Positions 42,600 through 51,417 of a stretch of 64,000 nt of DNA are shown in pieces. The stretch comes from Gemmatimonadetes bacterium 13_1_40CM_69_22 (GTDB lineage Bacteria > Gemmatimonadota > Gemmatimonadetes > Gemmatimonadales > GWC2-71-9): positions 1-64,000 of the forward strand of contig MNEL01000020.1 of the NCBI GenBank assembly GCA_001917665.1, read 5' to 3'. The number at the start of each line of letters is the position of its first letter. Positions within the stretch are counted from its first letter, which is position 1. A program made the position numbers and the translations under genes. The notes under the pieces were generated by a model, which saw nothing but the letters and a program-made list of their open reading frames with translations, had not been told where the DNA came from and ran no database searches.

Positions 42600-43597
42600 T
42601 GCGCCGGCTGCCGCTCGCCCTGTTCGCCACGCTCGCCGCCTGCCGCGCGGCGCCGATTCCGGACGGCGAGCGGTTCCCGGCCGGAACGCAATTCACGGCG
42701 CGCTTCCTTCAGGTCGGCGACACCAAGGTCCGGTATATCGACGCCGGGGAGGGGACGGCCGTGATCTTCATCCACGGGCTGGGGGCGTCTCTGTACGCCT
42801 GGCGGAAAAACCTCGCCCCCGTGATAGCGGCGGGATTCCGGGTGGTGGCGTTCGACAATCGGGGCTTCGGCTCCTCCGGCAAACCGGCGCAGGGGTACAC
42901 GAACGCCGCCTATGCGCGCCTCGTCGCGGCACTGATGGACTCCCTGCACCTCCCCGATGCCGTGCTCGTGGGTCACTCGATGGGGGGCGAGATCGCCGGC
43001 GAGGTGGCGATCGCCTTCCCGCACCGTGTACGCGCATTGGTCCTGATTGGGGCTGTGGGACTCGGCACGCGCGAGCCGCTGCTGTTCCGAGTCGCCCGGT
43101 GGCCCGTGGTGGGGCCCGCGATCCTCGCGTTCCGGGGCCGGGGATTCGTCGCGCGGCTGCTCAAGTCTACGTATGCCGACCCCAACAAAGTGGGCGAGGC
43201 GGATGTGGACCAGTATTACGCCCCGGTCGCCGAGCCGGACTACGGTCGGGCGCTGCGGGGAGTGTTGCGGGAGTTCCGGCTCGACGGGTTGGCAGGGCGG
43301 CTCGGCGCGATTCAGGCGCCCACGCTGGTGCTGTGGGGGGAAGCGGACCGCTGGGTGCCGATCGCCCGGGGCCGCGCGCTCGCCGCCCAGCTCGAGCGCT
43401 CGGCGTTCCTCTCCGTGCCGCACGCCGGACACTCGGTGCAGGAGGAAGCGCCCGGGGAGGTGAACCGCCTGCTGATCAAGTTCCTCAAGCAGGGCCTGCC
43501 GCGCGTACCGGAGAACCTCGCATCGCTCACGGACTGGCGCGGCCGCCGGAGGGATATAGATTTCATCAACCGGATGGTTGAGCGAATCGCCCCCTGA
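42599..43597 (+). CDS. Alpha/beta hydrolase, lipoprotein-like signal
   Basis: 332 residues from the ATG at 42599. N-terminus RRLPLALFATLAACRAAP looks like a lipoprotein signal with Cys about residue 16. The hydrolase fold is complete: oxyanion HGLGASLYAW, nucleophile Ser in LVGHSMGGEIAGE, Asp in LWGEADRWVP, and His in HAGHSVQEE. The reaction (esterase, lactonase or haloalkane-like) cannot be told. Coupled to the TrmB gene upstream (TGATG) and to the TetR-type gene downstream (CTGA). Confidence 0.9.
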   Translation: MRRLPLALFATLAACRAAPIPDGERFPAGTQFTARFLQVGDTKVRYIDAGEGTAVIFIHGLGASLYAWRKNLAPVIAAGFRVVAFDNRGFGSSGKPAQGYTNAAYARLVAALMDSLHLPDAVLVGHSMGGEIAGEVAIAFPHRVRALVLIGAVGLGTREPLLFRVARWPVVGPAILAFRGRGFVARLLKSTYADPNKVGEADVDQYYAPVAEPDYGRALRGVLREFRLDGLAGRLGAIQAPTLVLWGEADRWVPIARGRALAAQLERSAFLSVPHAGHSVQEEAPGEVNRLLIKFLKQGLPRVPENLASLTDWRGRRRDIDFINRMVERIAP

Positions 43598-44184
43598 AAC
43601 CTAAGCTGGGCAACCCCAGAGCATTACGGATCATCACCGCCGCCAGGGACGAGTTCGCCCGGCGCGGCTTCGATGGCGCCCGCGTGGACCAGATCGCTCG
43701 GCGCGCCGGTGTCAACAAGCAGCTGCTGTTCTACTACTTCCACTCCAAGCGCGGACTGTTTAACGCCGTGCTCACGCGCGGCGCCGCCGAGCTGGAGCAG
43801 GCGCTCGCCTCGCTCGCGGTCGGCGGCGAGGGGCCGCTCGATCGCATGGGCGCGGCGCTGGCGGCACAGTTCGACTTTCTCGCCGCCCACCCCGATCTCG
43901 TCATGCTGCTCACGCAGGCCGGCCGATCCGACGCCCGGCCGTTTGCGCCGGCCATCAAGCGGCTGGTCATCCTGCTCGCCGAGGGACAAGGGCTGGGCCA
44001 GGTGCGCGACGACGTCGACCCACACTTGGCGGCGGCGCAGGCGCTGGTGCTCATGGTCGCCTATCTCGGCCTCGAGTCGCTCATTGCCGCGAGCGCCCCG
44101 CCGCTCGGCGCCGACGAGCCGGCGTTGCGCGCGCGCTGGAAGGAAGCCGCGGTGAAGCTGGTGCTGGAGGGAGTGAGGGCCTAG
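43594..44184 (+). CDS. TetR-family regulator with CTG start
   Basis: 196 residues if it begins at the CTG at 43594, which overlaps the hydrolase stop as CTGA. Translation then gives LKPKLGNPRALRIITAARD, followed by EFARRGFDGARVDQIARRAGVNKQ and LLFYYFHSKRGLF, a complete TetR helix-turn-helix. The first ATG/GTG/TTG in frame (GTG at 43684) would delete the first DNA-binding helix. Upstream reading is closed by a TGA at 43579-43581. The C-terminal ligand domain is ordinary in length. It is the third gene of the TrmB operon and likely responds to the hydrolase's substrate or product. Confidence 0.82.
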   Translation: MKPKLGNPRALRIITAARDEFARRGFDGARVDQIARRAGVNKQLLFYYFHSKRGLFNAVLTRGAAELEQALASLAVGGEGPLDRMGAALAAQFDFLAAHPDLVMLLTQAGRSDARPFAPAIKRLVILLAEGQGLGQVRDDVDPHLAAAQALVLMVAYLGLESLIAASAPPLGADEPALRARWKEAAVKLVLEGVRA

Positions 44185-44228
44185 GAAGAGACTTCGAGGC
44201 CGAGTGCATCGGGCGGGCCGGCCGACCG

Positions 44229-46766
44229 TCACCAATTCAGCCAGTACGACGCTTTCACGAGGAAGGTGTTTTCCGGGTGGAGGCTGAACAGGTCGCGGAA
44301 GTCACCGGCGAGCGACCGCGTCCCCGTCGCCCCGAGGAAGTCGCCCCGACGTTGCGCCCAGACGACGAACAGCGTCGAGCCGGGCCGATACTCCCACCGC
44401 AGCACGACGTTGGAATTGAACTGCTTGAAGTTGAACCCACTGGCGACGGTGCCGAAGTACGGCTTGAACCGGTCGTCGTACGCCGCAGCGCGCGGATTGG
44501 CGAGCTCGCGCGGGTTCGCGTACGTGCCCTTGCTCACGAACGGCTGTGCGTAGACCTGGAGCGTGAGGTCGGGCGTTATCGTGTAGTCTACCCGCCCGGT
44601 CAGCGACAGGGTCTTCTGGTTCAGGTGGGCCAAGGGGTAGTGTGTGGCGCCGGTGGAGTCGGTGACGGGGCCGAAGGGCTGGGTGTTGTCGATATTGTGC
44701 GTGACGCTGATGCCGATCGTTGTGTTGAACTGCGACGCGATGCGCACCGATACCTGCGAGCCCATGTTGACCGACTCGGACCGGCCGCCGTCCCCACGCC
44801 AATAGTTCGCCCACAGAGCGGGCACCACAACCGGCCGGCTGTCGCCGTCCCACTCCGCCCAAGAGGAGACAATTGGATCGACCCGCACGGCCGGGCCACC
44901 GCGAGCGCGGCGGTCGTCGAGCGTCGTGCCAAGGTGACCCAGTGTCGTGCCGGCGTGCAGCCACCAGCGGTTCTTGAGCTGCACGTGAACATTGGTGTTG
45001 GCAGCGCGCTCGAGCGGCAACCCGGCGCCCGTCCAGAATTGCCACCAGTTGAAGTTCCAGAACGCGGTCTGGTACAGCGAGCTCGGATGCAGCGACTGCA
45101 CCCCGAACCAGTTGTTCCAGCTCTGCTGGTCGGCGCGGAGCAAGAAGCCGAGGTCGTTCACCTCGAAACCCGGGGAGCGGCGCTGATAGCTCGTCTCGAA
45201 CCGGGTGATCCCCCCGCCCACCTTGCCGAAGAGCAGCTCCTCCGCGTCGCCCGCGAGCGACGTCCTGGTCGAGTCGAAGGGGAGACCGGCGTCGGGGCGC
45301 TGGTAGTAGTGCACCGGGTCCCGTTGGGTCGCCGTGATCGCCGACGGCGTTCCCGCCACCCGGCTCAAGTCCACAGAGCCGGAGAGCTGGTAGCGGCTCC
45401 CCAAGAAGCGGTGGCGAAAGTCGAGCGCGCCCACGTACGCGCTGTGGCGGAGCGAGGCGTCCGTCAGCGGGTCGAGGCTGCGGTTCACCGCCGTGGCCAG
45501 GACGCCGACGCCGCTCCCGCCGTTGCGGAAGTCCTGCTGCGCGCGGATGGCCGCGTAGTTGGCGGCAGGCTCGGTGGTGCGGTCCGCGTTGCCGGCGGCG
45601 CGCCGCGTAACTGCGTCGAGCACACCGACCGTCTGCCCACCGGGCAACCGGCCGGTCAGCTTCGCCGCGCTGTAGATCGTGGTGGCGATAGGCGACTCGG
45701 GATCGCCGCGGCCGAGTTGCGGGGCCCGCCCGATGCGACGCGAGTAGAACAGCCGCTCACCGTTGCAGTTCACCTGGCTGCAGTTCACGTTGAAGCGGAA
45801 GATCCCTGTGCCCGCGACGAAGAAGGGACGGCGCTCCTGGAAGAAGGTCTCGAAGGCCGTGAGGTTGAGGACAGCGGGGTCGGCCTCCACTTGCCCGAAG
45901 TCAGGGTTCACGGTGGCGTCGAGCGTCAGGTTGGAGGTGAGCCCGTATTTCAGGTCCGCCCCTCCTGTGAGCTTCTGGGACCGATCAAAGCTGTTGCCGG
46001 CTGCGACCGACACGTTCTTCGTCACCGCGTACGGCGCGACCTCCAGTCGGCGCGGTGCGGGGAGTCCCACCAAACCGGTGACGTCCCCCAGCTGGGAGGC
46101 GAAGCCCGCCTTCGATTGCCGGTACACCGGCCAGGCGACCCGCTCCGAGTACCGCTGGATGTCGCGCCACACGGCGAAGCCGAACGTGTTCGTGTCCGCA
46201 TGCGCGTAGCGCAGCTGCGACAGCGGTATCCGGAACTCCGCCGTCCAGCCGAGCGAGTCCACGGTCGTCGCCACCTCCCACACCCCGTCCCACGCATCAT
46301 CCTCGTTGTTGTCGTTGTAGATCGCGTAATCGCGCTTCACGCCCGCGGGGTTGACGGCGAACTCGTACCCGGTGCGCCGGTCGTGATAGGAGTCGATCAC
46401 GATCTTGAGCTGGTCCGTCGGCGCGCGCACGTCGCGACGCGCCAGGATTTTCAGGATGCTGTCGGGATGGGGATCGAAGGCGCGGATGAACGCGTAGAAG
46501 TTGTGGTCGTCGTAGCCGACCTTGGCTTCCGTGGGGAACCGCGGGTCGCCGTCCTCCCGCGGCGAGAACTCGCGGAAGGCCGTGATGGCGGGTGCTTCGC
46601 GCCACACCTCGTCGTCGTCCTTGCCGTCGATGACCACGACGCGGACCGCCCGCCGGGCGACGACCGTGGTGGCAGTGGGCGCCGGCGGCTTGCCGGCTTC
46701 GGCGGTGGGGCTGCCGTACGCCTGGACGACGACCATGACGGCGAGCATGGGCACGGCGGCTGGCAT
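44229..46766 (-). CDS. DUF5916 outer-membrane barrel protein with CBM9-like domain
   Basis: About 845 residues from the ATG at 46766, with a signal (MLAVMVVVQAYGSPTAEA). The N-terminal CBM9-like beta-sandwich (about 50-240) has VVIDGKDDDEVWREAPAI, FREFSPREDGDP and WTAEFRIPLSQLRY. The DUF5916 region follows: LDATVNPDFGQVEADPAVLNLTAFETFFQERRPFF and LFYSRRIGR, ending in an aromatic-terminated beta-barrel (KASYWLNW). Probably an outer-membrane protein for binding or taking up carbohydrate; no substrate is evident. Monocistronic, 119 bp from the convergent-side lon end. Confidence 0.9.
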   Translation of the reverse strand: MPAAVPMLAVMVVVQAYGSPTAEAGKPPAPTATTVVARRAVRVVVIDGKDDDEVWREAPAITAFREFSPREDGDPRFPTEAKVGYDDHNFYAFIRAFDPHPDSILKILARRDVRAPTDQLKIVIDSYHDRRTGYEFAVNPAGVKRDYAIYNDNNEDDAWDGVWEVATTVDSLGWTAEFRIPLSQLRYAHADTNTFGFAVWRDIQRYSERVAWPVYRQSKAGFASQLGDVTGLVGLPAPRRLEVAPYAVTKNVSVAAGNSFDRSQKLTGGADLKYGLTSNLTLDATVNPDFGQVEADPAVLNLTAFETFFQERRPFFVAGTGIFRFNVNCSQVNCNGERLFYSRRIGRAPQLGRGDPESPIATTIYSAAKLTGRLPGGQTVGVLDAVTRRAAGNADRTTEPAANYAAIRAQQDFRNGGSGVGVLATAVNRSLDPLTDASLRHSAYVGALDFRHRFLGSRYQLSGSVDLSRVAGTPSAITATQRDPVHYYQRPDAGLPFDSTRTSLAGDAEELLFGKVGGGITRFETSYQRRSPGFEVNDLGFLLRADQQSWNNWFGVQSLHPSSLYQTAFWNFNWWQFWTGAGLPLERAANTNVHVQLKNRWWLHAGTTLGHLGTTLDDRRARGGPAVRVDPIVSSWAEWDGDSRPVVVPALWANYWRGDGGRSESVNMGSQVSVRIASQFNTTIGISVTHNIDNTQPFGPVTDSTGATHYPLAHLNQKTLSLTGRVDYTITPDLTLQVYAQPFVSKGTYANPRELANPRAAAYDDRFKPYFGTVASGFNFKQFNSNVVLRWEYRPGSTLFVVWAQRRGDFLGATGTRSLAGDFRDLFSLHPENTFLVKASYWLNW

Positions 46767-46885
46767 ACCGGACCTTTGGGGGTACCGGGGACTTAGACGC
46801 GTCCGGGGCCGAAATGGTTGCACCAACGCGCAGGCCCCCGGGGAGAGCAACCCGCCGGGGGCCCGATGCGCCGCGTTGCGCCCGC

Positions 46886-49315
46886 TTAGTTCTGCTTCGC
46901 CACCAGGCTCGGCTCGTGCGGTACGTCGCCCTCGAACACGAGGTGGCCCGCCTCGAACCTGGCGCCACGGAGCGCCAAGCTCAGCACCTCGCCCAGGTCC
47001 TCGACGAGGTGCACCTCGAGCGACGTCCGCACCTCTTCGGGAAGATCGTCCAAGTCCGGCGCGTTCTCCTTGGGGAGCACGATCGTGCGAATGCCGGCGC
47101 GGACGGCACCGAGCACCTTCTCCTTGACGCCTCCAATGGGCAACACCCGGCCCCGCAGCGTGACTTCGCCGGTCATCGCGAGGTCGTGGCGTGCGGGCCG
47201 CCGGGACAGCGCGGACACCAGCGCGGTCGCCATCGTCACACCGGCGGACGGGCCGTCCTTCGGGATGGCACCGGCCGGGACGTGGATATGCACGTCGGTC
47301 CCGGTGAGGGCTGCGTCCGGGATACCGAGCTGGTCGGCGTGGCTCTTGGCGTACGTGAGTGCCGCGCGCGCCGATTCCTTCATCACGTCACCCAGCTGGC
47401 CGGTGAGCACCAGCTCGCCCTTGCCGCGCATCACGCTCGCCTCGACGAACATGATGTCGCCTCCGACCGGCGTGTAGTACATCCCCGTCGCGACCCCGAT
47501 GTCGTCCTCCCGCGCCATGCGCTCGGGGTGCACCTTGGGGCGTCCGATGAGATCGTCGACATGTTTCGCGTCCACTGTGACGCGCTCGGCTTCCCCTCCG
47601 GCGATCTTGCGGGCGACCTTGCGCCCGAGCTTGCCGATCTCGCGCTCGAGCTGGCGCACACCCGCCTCGCGCGTGTAACTCGTGATGATCGCGCTCAGAG
47701 CCTCGTCCGTCACCGTGAGCTGCTCGGGAGCCAGCCCGGTCTCGTGCAGCTGCCGCGGCACGAGGTAGCGCTTCGCGATCTCGAGCTTTTCGCGCTCGGT
47801 ATAGCCCGCGAAGTTCACCGTCTCGAGCCGGTCGAGCAGCGGCGCCGGGATGTACTGGAGGAAGTTCGCCGTCGCGATGAACAGCACCTCGGACAGGTCG
47901 AACGGCACACCGAGGTAGTGATCGGTGAACGAGTCGTTCTGTGCCGGATCCAGCACCTCGAGCAACGCGGCCGCGGGGTCGCCCTGGAACGAGACGCCCA
48001 GCTTGTCGACCTCGTCGAGCAGGAACACCGGGTTCTTCGCGCCGGCCTGCTTCATCCCCTGGATGATGCGGCCGGGCATGGCACCCACGTAGGTGCGACG
48101 ATGGCCGCGGATATCGGCCTCGTCGCGAGCGCCGCCCAGCGAGATACGCACGTACGGCCGGCCCATCGCGCGGGCGATCGACTTGGCGATCGACGTCTTG
48201 CCCACGCCCGGCGGCCCGACGAACAGCAGAATCGAGCCTTTCGACTGCTTGTCGTCTTCGTTGCCGCGCGCGTCGCCTTTCGGCGTGCGCTGTCGCAGCT
48301 GGCGCACCGAGAGGAACTCGAGGACTTCGTCCTTGACATCCTGCAGGCCGTAGTGGTCCTCGTCGAGGATCGCGGCCGCCCGCTTCAGGTCGAGCGACTC
48401 TTCGGCCCGCTTGTTCCACGGCAGCTCGGCCATGGTCTCGAGATAGGTGCGGATCACCTGGGCTTCCATCGAGTCCCGGGCCGCCCGCTCGAGCCGCGCC
48501 AGCTCGCGATCCACTTCCTTGCGCGCGGCTTCGGGAAGCTCGAGCGCCGCGAAGCGCTTACGCAACTCTTCGACTTCCGTCGCTTCGTCTTCCTCGCCCA
48601 GCTCCTTGCGGATCGCCTTCATCTGCTCGCGCAGGAACAGCTCCCGCTGGCGCTCTCCCAGCTCCTCCTGAACCTGGGACTTGATCTGCTCCTGGGCGTC
48701 GAGCACCCCGATCTGACGTTGCACGTGCACCAGCACCCGGCGTAGCCGCTCCTCGACCTCGAGGGTTTCGAGCAATGCCTGGCGCTCGGCCGGGGCGATC
48801 TCCAGGTAGCCCGCCACGAGGTCGGCCAGGCGCCCCGGATCCGACACGCCCTCCAGCACCTGCCGCACCACCTCCTCGGGCAGCCCGGACTTCTGTCCGA
48901 GCTCCCCGGCCCGCTCGCGCGCCTCGCGGTGCAGCGCCACGAACGCCGGATCGTCGGGGCGGAGCGGCGGCCGATCCTCCACCTCCCGTACCACGGCCTC
49001 GAGATGCCCCTGGTTCTCGACATAGTGCAGCGCCACGCCGCGCTTCTCACCGTGCAGCAGCAGCTGCACGCCGCCCAGACCGCGCTGAATCTGGCTGATC
49101 TTGGCGATCGTCCCCGTCGTGTACAGCACGCTCGGGGTCACGTGATCGACGTTCTCGCGCTGCGAGACGGCGAAGATCAGGCGGGACTCCCCCTTCAGCG
49201 CCGCTTCGATAGCGCGCAACGTAGTGGGACGGCCCGCGCCGATCGGCGCGGACACGCCCGGAAACAAGACGATCTCCCGGAGCGGAAGCACCGGGAGCGT
49301 CAAGCGTTCAGACAT
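46886..49315 (-). CDS. lon: ATP-dependent protease Lon
   Basis: 809-residue LonA. The N-terminal substrate domain (LPVLPLREIVLFPGVSAPI) leads to a coiled region and AAA+ module: Walker A GPPGVGKTSIAKSIA (about residue 364), Walker B PVFLLDEVDKL, and sensor-1 ATANFLQYIPAPLLDR. The C-terminal Ser-Lys protease has PKDGPSAGVTMATAL (Ser about residue 690) with the downstream lysine in GGVKEKVLGA. The ATG at 49315 has GGAAG upstream; a longer reading frame exists but does not resemble Lon. Degrades damaged and regulatory proteins. Confidence 0.97.
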   Translation of the reverse strand: MSERLTLPVLPLREIVLFPGVSAPIGAGRPTTLRAIEAALKGESRLIFAVSQRENVDHVTPSVLYTTGTIAKISQIQRGLGGVQLLLHGEKRGVALHYVENQGHLEAVVREVEDRPPLRPDDPAFVALHREARERAGELGQKSGLPEEVVRQVLEGVSDPGRLADLVAGYLEIAPAERQALLETLEVEERLRRVLVHVQRQIGVLDAQEQIKSQVQEELGERQRELFLREQMKAIRKELGEEDEATEVEELRKRFAALELPEAARKEVDRELARLERAARDSMEAQVIRTYLETMAELPWNKRAEESLDLKRAAAILDEDHYGLQDVKDEVLEFLSVRQLRQRTPKGDARGNEDDKQSKGSILLFVGPPGVGKTSIAKSIARAMGRPYVRISLGGARDEADIRGHRRTYVGAMPGRIIQGMKQAGAKNPVFLLDEVDKLGVSFQGDPAAALLEVLDPAQNDSFTDHYLGVPFDLSEVLFIATANFLQYIPAPLLDRLETVNFAGYTEREKLEIAKRYLVPRQLHETGLAPEQLTVTDEALSAIITSYTREAGVRQLEREIGKLGRKVARKIAGGEAERVTVDAKHVDDLIGRPKVHPERMAREDDIGVATGMYYTPVGGDIMFVEASVMRGKGELVLTGQLGDVMKESARAALTYAKSHADQLGIPDAALTGTDVHIHVPAGAIPKDGPSAGVTMATALVSALSRRPARHDLAMTGEVTLRGRVLPIGGVKEKVLGAVRAGIRTIVLPKENAPDLDDLPEEVRTSLEVHLVEDLGEVLSLALRGARFEAGHLVFEGDVPHEPSLVAKQN

Positions 49316-49587
49316 AGGTTCTTCCATTTGAGAGTTCACAACGGCCTCACGGCCGGACTGCGTCAGCATCGTCCGTGCCACCAAGAGAACGCTTAAGCGA
49401 GCACGTCCGTTCCGTGCGGAGCGGTCAATAAGGCAGAAGCTGCCTTTTAGCCACTGATGATCAGGCCATCGGCCGTCAGCTTGGCGCCACCTACCGACGG
49501 CTTCGATCGTAAGTGCAAACCGTTTGGATGGTTGCACGGTCGCGCCGACACGGCTAAATCTATGCGGCGCACACCGCTCGGACCCCG
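49316..49587. promoter_or_regulatory. Divergent lon/kinase regulatory region
   Basis: 272 bp without a gene. It holds a short perfect hairpin AAGGCAG-AAG-CTGCCTT followed by TT on the plus strand (49430-49446), and an imperfect palindrome GTGCAAACC...GGTTGCAC (49513-49537). TAAATCT (49554-49560) is a possible -10 for the kinase. No CIRCE-type heat-shock operator seen. Confidence 0.5.
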
Positions 49588-51417
49588 ATGACGGACGCAG
49601 ACAAGTCGCTCGCCGCGCGCCTGATCCAGGCGTTGGGAAGCTCCTACACTGTCGAGGGGGAGCTCGGTCGCGGCGGGATGGGCGTCGTGTACAAAGCCCG
49701 TGACGAGCGCTTGAAGCGCCAGGTGGCGATCAAGGTGCTGCCCCCCGAGCTCGCCTTCCGGGAGGAGATCCGTATCCGGTTCCTGCGCGAAGCAGAGACG
49801 GCGGCGCGGTTGTCACACCCGCACATCGTCCCGATCCATTCGGTCGGCGAAGGTCCGGACGGCCTCGTCTACTTCGTGATGGCGTACGTGGACGGCGAGT
49901 CGGTCGCGGCGAAGCTGAAGCGGCGCGGCCAACTGCCCTCGGAGGAAGCGCGCCGCATCATGCTGGAGACGGCGGACGCGCTCGGAGCCGCGCACGCGCT
50001 CGGCATCATCCACCGGGACGTGAAGCCGGACAACATCCTGCTCGAAGGAAGCCGCGGTCGCGTCGTCGTGACGGACTTCGGGATCGCGAAGGCGCTCTCG
50101 TCGACCACGGGCTCGGCGACGCTGACCGCCACGGGCGTGGCGATCGGGACGCCGCACTACATGAGCCCGGAGCAGGCCGCGGGAGATCGCGAGATCGACG
50201 GCCGCTCCGACATCTATAGCCTGGGCGTCGTGAGCTACCAGATGTTGACGGGGGAGCTGCCGTTCCACGCGCCGACGGTGCCGGGCATCCTCATGAAGCA
50301 CATCACGGAGCGGGCACCGCTCGTCACAGATAAGTGCCGCGATTGCCCCGAAGATCTGGCGGCCTGCGTGATGCGCTCCCTCGAGAAGGACCCCGATGAC
50401 CGCTGGCCCACGGCGGACGCGCTACGGCGCGCGCTCGAGGCCCGCAGCGCGACCATGTCCCGGTCGCGACGAACCTCCGGGGGGCCGGCGCCGCGGGCGC
50501 CGCGGTTCCCGTCCCCGCCCGCCCTCCCCATCCCCCGAAGCCCCGACGTGGGACGTCGCCCGATCCGCCGTCGCGAGGCGGCGCAGTTGGCGCCTGCCGG
50601 CGAAGCGGACATTGTCCGCAAGATGCGCTCGAGCTTCGTGTCTTGGGCCTCGGTCGCCGGCGGGTGCTTGTTGTTCGACGTGGCGACCGGGTGGCATGGG
50701 TGGTCCTTGTTCGTGGCTGTGCCGTGGGGCGCGTTCGGCCTGCTGCCGCTCTACATGCGGCTCTGGAGTGCGGGCTACTCCTGGCGCGACGTGCTGCGCC
50801 GGCCGGCGGCGCCCGAGTCGGCGGAGGCGCAGCTCGCGGCGGCGGGGTCGCGGCCGCTCGATCTCCCGACCGCCACGGGGGACGAGTTCGGCCGCCTGGC
50901 GACGGCGGTGCAACAGGCGCGGAACGACCGCAAGGCCATTCTCAAGATCATGGAGCGGGTGCCCAAGTCCGAGAAGAAGCTGCTCCCGGACGTGATCGTC
51001 ACGGTGGACGGGCTGCTGAAGCGGTCCGAAGACCTGGCGCGGACGGCGCACGCGATGAGCGGCGCCGTCGATCGCGGAGCGCTCGCACGACTCGAGGACA
51101 AGATCGCTGTGACGAAGCGGGAGCCCGAGAGCGCGGAGCGCGAGCGCCAGCTCAACCTGCTGCAGCGGCAGCGGCAGACGCTCACCGACCTGCTCACGCG
51201 CCGCCAGCTGGTCGAAGACCAGATCGAGTCGTGCGTGCTCGCGATGCAGAACGTGCGGTTCGATCTGCTGCGCCTCAGATCGGCGGGCGTGGCCGCCGTG
51301 CTCGACGATCTCACCCACGCCACTCAGCAGGCGCGCGCCCTGTCCCGCGACGTCGACCACGCCATCGCCGCGGCCGGCGAGATCCGGGAAGCGCTGGGGG
51401 AGCAGCCCGGCGCCTAG
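49588..51417 (+). CDS. Transmembrane serine/threonine protein kinase with coiled-coil C-terminus
   Basis: 609 residues. Hanks-type kinase domain (about 20-285): GRGGMGVVYKA, Lys49 (VAIKV), HRDVKPDN, DFGIAKA and GTPHYMSPEQ. A Pro/Ser/Arg-rich linker leads to two membrane helices (about 350-385), then a C-terminal alpha-helical coiled coil of about 200 residues (TAVQQARNDRKAILKIM ... LLQRQRQTLTDLLTRR). With two helices the C-terminus would also be cytoplasmic, so it is not a classical extracellular sensor. ATG start. Stops of this gene and the convergent SpeE-like gene share the palindrome CTAG (51414-51417). Confidence 0.93.
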   Translation: MTDADKSLAARLIQALGSSYTVEGELGRGGMGVVYKARDERLKRQVAIKVLPPELAFREEIRIRFLREAETAARLSHPHIVPIHSVGEGPDGLVYFVMAYVDGESVAAKLKRRGQLPSEEARRIMLETADALGAAHALGIIHRDVKPDNILLEGSRGRVVVTDFGIAKALSSTTGSATLTATGVAIGTPHYMSPEQAAGDREIDGRSDIYSLGVVSYQMLTGELPFHAPTVPGILMKHITERAPLVTDKCRDCPEDLAACVMRSLEKDPDDRWPTADALRRALEARSATMSRSRRTSGGPAPRAPRFPSPPALPIPRSPDVGRRPIRRREAAQLAPAGEADIVRKMRSSFVSWASVAGGCLLFDVATGWHGWSLFVAVPWGAFGLLPLYMRLWSAGYSWRDVLRRPAAPESAEAQLAAAGSRPLDLPTATGDEFGRLATAVQQARNDRKAILKIMERVPKSEKKLLPDVIVTVDGLLKRSEDLARTAHAMSGAVDRGALARLEDKIAVTKREPESAERERQLNLLQRQRQTLTDLLTRRQLVEDQIESCVLAMQNVRFDLLRLRSAGVAAVLDDLTHATQQARALSRDVDHAIAAAGEIREALGEQPGA

